DNA from: Piezodorus guildinii
Taxonomy: Eukaryota > Arthropoda > Insecta > Hemiptera > Pentatomidae
Direction: 5' to 3'
Length of the DNA: 64,000 nt
Assembly (NCBI GenBank): GCA_023052935.1
Contig: CM041295.1
Coordinates: 163,914,366-163,978,365, forward strand
In this document: one piece after another, positions 56,759 through 64,000 of the stretch
Numbering within the stretch: position 1 is the stretch's first letter
How the letters are laid out: every line of letters begins with the position of its first letter
Notes under the pieces: generated by a model
What the model saw: only the letters and a program-made list of their open reading frames with translations
What the model was told of the DNA's origin: nothing
Databases searched by the model: none
Made by a program: the position numbers and the translations under genes

Positions 56759-58695
56759 CTATAATAAATCTGTAATTAGTTAAAAGTCATTAGGTTTTTA
56801 CCCAACTTTCAATGACATTTCAGGTAATTGAGGAATCTGTAGAGATGATAACTTTAGAATCTTCAAAAATGACATCATTATTGTAGCACTAGCGAAAGAT
56901 AATTTTATTTTTCACAAGAGTTCTTGTCAAACAGCTATGTCCCATAATGGACCTAATTATTTTACTAAGCAGTTTCTAGAAGGTTTAGGTGTGTATATAT
57001 GCTATCTAAAGATTTTTTTTGTTTCATTTAAAATTCAAAAGTGCTTTTAATTTGTAAGAATCCTTGTAAGGAAGGCAATTTCATTATGGTTTTGGGTATA
57101 GACTATTTCTAAGTATTTCTTGTGACAAATTTCAGGAATTCATTCGAAATTCTGGCTAATATACAGGTATTAACAAAATATTAATAAGATAATTTTTTTC
57201 ACCAACCTATTGTGATATTGAAAAATCCTGTGTTTTAAAATATCATAAAATGGTCGGTGTGTGATATTTCGACTTCAATCCAAAACTTTAAGTTGAACGA
57301 AATTGAAATTATGTATTTAAGTAGATGTGCATATGATAAGAAACTTTTTCACTAACATCATTTTATCGGAAGTGATATATTTTATTTTATATGATAGATT
57401 TCACACTATTTTCTACAAATGTATCCAAAATAGTCCCAACGAGTTTGATATATTTATCTGAAGTAAGCTTAAGTCAAAAAAGATTATTCATAATCCTATA
57501 CAGGTTATTACAATACTGAATACTTTTAAACAGCTACCAAAACAAAATGAAATCTATAAACAATATTAGATGTAGTCAAGTGATATGGAATAATTTCCAC
57601 TAAAACTGACTTACCAGAAGTGATACTTTTTAAATAACAGATTTTATATTATTTTTCCATTTAATTTCCTTGAAAAGGGTTAAAATTATTTTAATTAAAC
57701 TTCTTTATCAGTACACAATTAAATAGTCTTTAACTTTGGCTACAATTATCTATAATTAAAAAATATATATACATATATATTGGGTCAGTGCTAGCAAAAA
57801 TACAGCAAATTTTTAATATATCATTCTAGGTGGAGAGCCTAATGTGGCCAAAAGCAGACAATTATGAAGTCTCCCACTTGTTATTTTTGCTAAACGAACA
57901 ATTTACTCAGTATTTCCGCACTGCAATCATTAAAAATACTTTTCTATCGCGGTTTTGTGAAAACAACATGTTTCCGAGAATATTTATGTAGTTTTATGAT
58001 AATTTTAAAAATGGTAAATAAAAAAATATTTTTATTTAATTTACAATGGATTCAAATTTAAAATAAATACTGATTTTTTTTTTAACAAAAAGAAATAAAT
58101 AAAATAAAAATCTATACATTAACAAATTGTATGAAAACAACTAATATATTTTCCTAACTTTTTATTATATAATATAATTCTTTATCCTATTTATTTTTCT
58201 TAAATATTATCTTTAGCCATTTATATATACCATTACTAAAAATTTCTGATAAAAGATGTTTCACTATTTTAGCTCAATTTTTAATTTTATTTTGTATCTA
58301 TGCAGAGAAGGTTAAGGAGAAAAAAATATTCAGTTAATGCCAATATCTCTAAATAGGTCATCTAAATACCTAAATAGTGAAGTTTTCTAGTATATTAACA
58401 TATTTTGTAATGACCTCAGTTTGAATTCGAAAATCGGACAGATGTAAAGTTAGCAGTCCATAATGGCGGATACAATGAAATAAAATAACATCTGAATGCT
58501 AATTTTGCCCTCTTTGGGACGAGGTCGTTAACGGATCAGCCTACATGCAAGAAGGGGGTCAGAGGAGAGTTAGGAAGGATTTCGTTTAACGCATTAATTC
58601 TCTTCCTGGCTATATCGATAATATCCTACTTTGGAAGCTATAATAAAAACAAATAACAAAATTTTTCAGATCTTGGATGTAAGTAAAGGAAAAAT

Positions 58696-58768
<73 letters not shown>

Positions 58769-59540
58769 TACTGGCCTGATCGTATAAACTAACGTAGAAT
58801 AATCAAACGAGAAAAATCTAAATTTGTATGTAAAGGTGATTGAATTGGCTAAGAAAATCAGCCGATCCCTTCGAGGCCTGAGCAATGAATTGAGTAATTA
58901 TTATTATTATTACCTTGAAGAATAACAATCCTTTCGAGGGGGTATTTAGAATCCCTAAAAATTGTCGTTATAATAGTTTTTATTATGAAACAAAAAATAT
59001 ATATAAAAGATATTAAGATTTTAAAGCAGATGTAGTAAAATAAAATAAAAATATAATGAATGATGTGATTAAACCAGTATTAAGGTTTTCTCTCCATATT
59101 TAGTTTTTTTATCAGGAGTATACAATTGGTATGTTGGTTTTATTTTATTTTTTAATATACTGCTAAACTAGGTCAAAATATTTATGTAATTAGAAACTAA
59201 ACATTAGACTAATTAGAAAAAGAAAATGGCAAAAAAAAATTATAAATTTATTTTACACTATTTCATTAAAGGAGCAAATTAGCAACAAAAAATTTCGAAT
59301 GACCAAGTGCCCTTTATTTGTGACGTCTGTGTTCTACTTTCTAGTGCTAGCGATGAATTAAAATATTCTATAGATAATTAGATTAAACCTAATTAGGAGC
59401 GATTTTTAACAAATAATTCCGAATCTTTATTATTTTTTTTTAACGAAATTTCATTTCAGATTTATCTTTTACTAAGTTGTTTAAGTTTCCTAGTAGTCGT
59501 TTGACCTGATCTTTCAAATAATATAACCGATTAAATTATT
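55794..59540. other. vrille upstream DNA, AT-rich with microsatellites
   Basis: (TA)n at 56178-56262, 56556-56592 and 56697-56755; (GA)n at 58698-58763. Between two TA runs, 56595-56680 is a GC-richer unique patch (AAGGCCTTTTCGCGCCCC then poly-A). Near 58430-58600 a less AT-rich segment includes CCATAATGGCGGATAC. The untranslated first exon of vrille may be here or beyond the window; none could be fixed. Confidence 0.45.
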
Positions 59541-59549
59541 TAATAATTG

Positions 59550-59790
59550 GTATTCATATCACCGAATCTCGGGTTCGAATCCCGGCTATATATTATTTCA
59601 ACCGTGGGGTGACCTTGAGGTAGGACTATCCAGCCTCAGTAAAGTGGGTGCACAAAACCTAGCGGCTGAGAGCTTGACCGAATCACTTCCTTGCACGGGC
59701 GTTGGCCTTGAAGCTGTACGGTTCTCTATATGTACTGAACCCAAGACCCTTCGAAGGTTGGCAAGTACAGATATTTAAAAAAAAAATATT
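59550..59790 (+). mobile_element. tRNA-derived SINE, second copy
   Basis: B box GGTTCGAATCCCGGCT at about 59572, body with AAAGTGGGTGCACAAAACCT and TATATGTACTGAACCCAAGA, ending CCCTTCGAAGGTTGGCAAGT and poly-A. Same family as 16494-16795, opposite strand. No clean target duplication seen. Confidence 0.75.
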
Positions 59791-59794
59791 TATA

Positions 59795-62225
59795 ATATGT
59801 TTATAAATTTATATTTTTATTTTATTCGGTTAATAATTATTTTATTTTTCAAATGAACTTTCTCATGAGATAAACTTAAAGTAGAAATAATTAATAACAA
59901 TGTGAGTTAATAGATTTAATGCAACTTTGCATTTATTTTAACTACTTACGATTTGGCACGTAATATTGTTTATATAATCGTTGCTACTGAATGGAAGAAT
60001 TAAACTTGTACGATACAGTAAGGTAGCAACACTGAATTCCATAATCTACTTCGTTATAAACCATTTAATCGCAAGTTTATGGGCTTATAACGACATTTTA
60101 ACTTGAGAAACTTATTTTATTGCATTTTTACTTTCTAAAAGCTTGCACTTTCCAACGGTATAATATACGTCTATATTAATTATAATAGGCTTACCGAACC
60201 CGAAGGTTCAATGCCGATTCCACCAAATTCCGCCTACACAGACTCGTCCAATGTTCACTGTTCAAGCCCAAGCCCCCGAGATCAGCCTTAACACAATCGA
60301 CCCTTCGGCCTACCTTTCGGACGCGTACCAGTCGGACCAGCGAATACCAACTTTCTCGGAATCCGTTCTTCACCGTGCCCAATAACTTTACTCACCCGTT
60401 TGAGTTTCCGCGATGCTATCAACTCAATTATATTCCCAGGATACAAGTTCCGCAATTCTGCGTTGTGCAACCTTCTAAACTCCCCAGTGGCCTCATCTCT
60501 CTTCGGACCAAATATTTTATGCAGTACCTTATTTTCGAAAACCTTAAGCCGTTGTTCATCCTTCAAAATAAGCGGCCACGTTTCACATTCTTAAAGAACC
60601 GCAGAAGAATAATAGTTTTATAAATTATAGTCTTTAAGTTTTTAGATAGCACCCATTTCCCACCTTTAACCGGGACTTTATTTCTTCCTGGATTTCATTT
60701 TTTCTTGTTATCATTGAACCTAAATTTCTCTACGTGTTCAAAATTATGCTCTGATATATCAATATCACCAAGATCGCCACCGTTTCTGCTTCTAATCATA
60801 TATATCATATATTTCGTCTTATCGGTATTTGATTCGAGTCCTATTTCTTAACCGGTTTTTATTAACACACTTGTATTTAGTTGTATAATTTCCGCGTCTT
60901 TACCTACTAGTACCAAATCATCGGCATACCCCAAAACCGAAATCTTGTCACCCATATTTAAACCTTTCTCGGTACACATCACCTTTCCTACGACATATTC
61001 TAAAGCTATATTAAACAAAACAGGTGAAAGGGAGTCACCCTGTTTCAAACCCGATCGCACCTCAAATCTCTCGGAGTAATTATGACCGATTCTAACTTTA
61101 TGGAATGTTTCCGATAAACACATCTCCACTAGGTTTAATAACTTTCTAGGTATTCCCTGTTCAATCATGATGTTATATAGCTTCTGACGGTCTATTGAAT
61201 CATAAGCCTTTTTAAAATCGATATAAAGTTGATGGACTACACCGTTGTATTCCAATTTTTTCTCTAATATTTGACGTAAGGAAAATATTTGATCAATAGT
61301 CGAGCGATTCCGCCTAAAACCACATTGGTAGTCTCCGATAATTTCCTCAGCGTATTCCGTGATTCGGTTAGTTAGAATTGACGTGAATATTTTATAACAT
61401 ACTGGGAGAAGAGAGATCCCACGATAGTTGTTACAACTATCATGTTTTAACTAAAACACATAATTTGGAAACGCCCGCTTCTCCACACGCCTTTATTTAT
61501 TCACTATTTAATTAATTAATTTTCCTATCGCAATTTCGACTTCCTCTTTGCTCAGTGCGTCTATCCATGGTTCAGCGCTCTGATTTTCAGAGTGAGGAGA
61601 TTGATTATTATTTTCCGTATTTAGAATGCCATCAAAGTGTTGTTTAAATTTATTTAATATCTCAGTCGGATCCGCAATTATATTGTTATTTGCATCTTTA
61701 ACTGCATTCAATAAGGGCTCAAATCTTTTACTTGATTTGTTTTAACCTTTTTACATGTCTCTTACGTTATTTTCGCTTCTATGTTTTTCTATTTCTATTA
61801 GTTTTTCCTCTCTCTTACTATTTTTACTCTCTTTTCTTATTTTTTTAAGAATTTTGAAGTCTACTTACTACCCGAAAGTAAGTCACGTTATTATCGCATG
61901 GATTATTTAGGGAATTCAGTTTAGCGGTTTTTCTTTTTTCACACATATTTTGACAATCCCCGTCGAACCAGGGTTTGTTCTTTTTATTTTCGATTTTACC
62001 TAGACACAAATCACCGACCTCTTTAATATTATCCCTGATCCCTTCAGGAAAGATTTTTTGATGCCTTCATTACTGAAATTTTGATTTTCCCATCTAAAGA
62101 AAAACTGTATTGCATATTTTACTTATAAACCTTCATGAGAGAATGCCCTAAATTACAGTGAAAACCGTATAAAAATCCGTCGCGTGGTTTAGGAGTTGGC
62201 GGAAACATAGAAATATATATGTATA
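59795..62225 (-). mobile_element. Helitron-like copy split by a LINE
   Basis: The minus strand starts ATACATATATATTTCTATGT then TTCCGCCAACTCCTAAACC, the 5' block of the family. It is interrupted at about 62050 and resumes at about 60185 with ACGTATATTATACCGTTGGAAAG down to about 59795. The 3' hairpin end is not visible. Confidence 0.55.
60186..62055 (-). mobile_element. RTE-like LINE, 5' truncated
   Basis: Minus-strand pieces: IIADPTEILNKFKQHFDGIL and ALSKEEVEIAIGKL (61711-61508), VHQLYIDFKKAYDSIDRQKL, RSGLKQGDSLSPVLFNIALE and VLGYADDLVLVG with an intact YADD (61255-60860), VFENKVLHKIFGPKRDEATG with FRRLHNAELRNLY (60560-60440), and a C-terminal RPKGR-type stretch. Frame breaks between blocks. 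Less decayed than the RTE-like copies in sno introns, so probably younger. It inserted in the Helitron-like copy. Confidence 0.75.
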
Positions 62226-62806
62226 CTAATAGGCCCGCCCCTGCTTCGTAAGGGTGCAATTTGAATGAGGTATCATTTATGCTTAACAAATCGCTTTGGG
62301 AGTTTTAGTTGATCGCGATGAAAAGTACAATTGGGAAGGAAATGTGTTTATTTTATAACGTATATTCATTATTATATTTAATCATCAGCAGAAATGAAAA
62401 ACATAAATTAAAATTAGTGCAGTTTATTAGTTCGTTACTTTAAAGTGAAGCATAGATAATATAAAATTTAATTTTCCCATATAGAGAAAGCTTGATTGCA
62501 ATGTATATTTTCAAAAACTATAGAAAGAACAAAGGTTCCTATCCTATTAGGTTTATTATTATTTTATATAAACTATTCAAAATCAATTTTAAAGGCATAA
62601 TTTAGTTTTTAGGGGGATCCCATTTATTTTACAGTGAAAGATCCGTTTTCATGAAATAGTATTCAATTTGAAATGATTAATAACAAGCTTAGTTTCTTGA
62701 TTTATAACTACTTACCATTTATGTTAACAACTTAGTTACAATTAGATACGTAATATTTCTTTTTTAAATCTTGTTTACTGTATATAAGAATATATAAATA
62801 TCTAGG

Positions 62807-62882
<76 letters not shown>

Positions 62883-62960
62883 CCTAGATAGGCTGTATAT
62901 AAATATCTAGGCTATTACGCCTGTCATTACATTACAAATAACCTATCTTCATAAGTTTAT
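62226..62960 (-). mobile_element. Helitron-like copy giving rise to satellite
   Basis: The 3' end GCACCCTTACGAAGCAGGGG then CGGGCCTATTAG at 62226 abuts the 5' end of the neighbouring copy. The body runs right to the satellite; a (TA)n at 62808-62880 is bordered by TCTAGGCTA/TAGCCTAGA inverted ends. Continues beyond the window as tandem repeats. Confidence 0.6.
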
Positions 62961-64000
62961 GTGCTTATAAAAGTTACTATTAACTTGAACGATCCTGTAC
63001 ATCTAACTATTATAACATCCAGCTTTACCAATAACATAAGTTGATAAGTTTATGTGCTTATGAAAGTTGTTATAAAAGTTACTATTAACTTGAACGATAC
63101 TGTACATTTAACTATTACAACACCCCGCTTTACCAATAAAATAAGTTGATAAGTTTATGTGCTTATAGAAGTTGTTATAAAAGTTACTATTAACTTGAAC
63201 GATACTGTACATTCAACTATTTTAACATCCCGCTTTACCAATAACATGAGTTGATAAGTTTATGTGCTTATAAAAGTTGTTATAAAAGTTACTATTAACT
63301 TGAACGATACTGTACATTTAACTATTACAACATCCCGCTTTACCAATAAAATAAGTTGATAAGTTTATGTGCTTATAGAAGTTGTTATAAAAGTTACTAT
63401 TAACTTGAACGATACTGTACATTCAACTATTTTAACATCCCGCTTTACCAATAACATGAGTTGATAAGTTTATGTGCTTATAAAAGTTGTTATAAAAGTT
63501 ACTATTAACTTGAACGATACTGTACATTTAACTATTACAACACCCCGCTTTACCAATAAAATAAGTTGATAAGTTTATGTGCTTATAGAAGTTGTTATAA
63601 AAGTTACTATTAACTTGAACGATACTGTACATTCAACTATTTTAACATCCCGCTTTACCAATAACATGAGTTGATAAGTTTATGTGCTTATAAAAGTTGT
63701 TATAAAAGTTACTATTAACTTGAACGATACTGTACATTCAACTATTTTAACATCCCGCTTTACCAATAAAATAAGTTGATAAGTTTATGTGCTTATAAAA
63801 GTTGTTATAAAAGTTACTATTAACTTGAACGATCCTGTACATTCAACTATTTTAACATCCCGCTTTACCAATAACATGAGTTGATAAGTTTATGTGCTTA
63901 TAAAAGTTGTTATAAAAGTTACTATTAACTTGAACGATCCTGTACATTCAACTATTTTAACATCCCGCTTTACCAATAACATGAGTTGATAAGTTTATGT
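62960..64000. repeat. 105-bp satellite array, reaches window end
   Basis: Unit boundaries (CCA|ATAA) at 63031, 63136, 63241, 63346, 63451, 63556, 63661, 63766, 63871 and 63976 give a constant 105-base period. Two alternating variants (ACATGAG...TAAAAGTTG and AAATAAG...TAGAAGTTG) form a 210-base higher-order unit for most of the array. The unit contains TTAACTTGAACGATACTGTA and AAGTTTATGTGCTTATA, which occur once in the other Helitron-like copies (about 47840-47930 and 60000-60090). Confidence 0.92.

Noticed and set aside
62960..64000. CRISPR-like array
   Set aside because: Units are contiguous 105-base repeats without spacers, in a eukaryotic Helitron-like context: a satellite.

Overview
This window is nuclear DNA from an animal, most likely an insect. 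The evidence is split genes with GT/AG introns, very AT-rich non-coding DNA, long (TA)n runs and a dense, nested load of eukaryotic transposons. Two host genes can be read, both on the minus strand. The first is the 5' two-fifths of strawberry notch (sno/SBNO), a DExD/H helicase-like co-regulator, with nine coding exons between 25767 and 6618; the rest lies beyond the left edge. The second is a complete single-exon coding region for a vrille/NFIL3-type bZIP repressor (54503-55777). The species cannot be named from sequence alone; a large-genome insect, for example a hemipteran, would fit.

Layout. 1-6500: a CR1/Jockey-like LINE interrupted by a hAT end and by a second LINE that carries RNase H. 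6618-25767: sno exons, with introns filled by two RTE-like LINEs, a second CR1-like copy, a tRNA-derived SINE with a 16-bp target duplication, a Tc1 element with both termini, a Penelope relic, two related snap-back repeats with 14-bp target duplications, and fold-back repeats. 25770-34100: AT-rich intergenic DNA with a large inverted repeat split by a Helitron-like element, another fold-back, LINE fragments (RTE-, CR1- and R4-like) and an internally deleted mariner with intact termini. 34100-39640: mostly featureless AT-rich DNA, a weak candidate sno promoter near 37100 and a 146-bp hairpin MITE. 39649-44351: a complete Ty3/gypsy retrotransposon of the CsRn1 type, with apparently identical 372-bp LTRs, a tRNA-Trp primer site, gag with a CX2HX9CX3C motif, uninterrupted pol and a GGGAAAC frameshift site at the gag stop. 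44352-50100: degenerate repeats, then two Helitron-like copies head to tail, one carrying a solo-LTR candidate and the other a Jockey insertion with a 9-bp target duplication. 50100-54500: AT-rich, probably partly vrille 3' UTR. 55793-59540: AT-rich DNA upstream of vrille with (TA)n and (GA)n. 59540-64000: a SINE, then two more Helitron-like copies head to tail; one is split by an RTE-like LINE and the other has expanded into a 105-bp satellite that runs off the window.

The two host genes have no visible functional link. Most of the interest lies in the transposon biology: nesting order, head-to-tail Helitrons with a satellite arising from their body, the snap-back family linked by context to Penelope elements, and an apparently young, frameshift-competent CsRn1 element. 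One sno exon reads with a one-base break in a poly-A run, which looks more like a sequence error than real inactivation.
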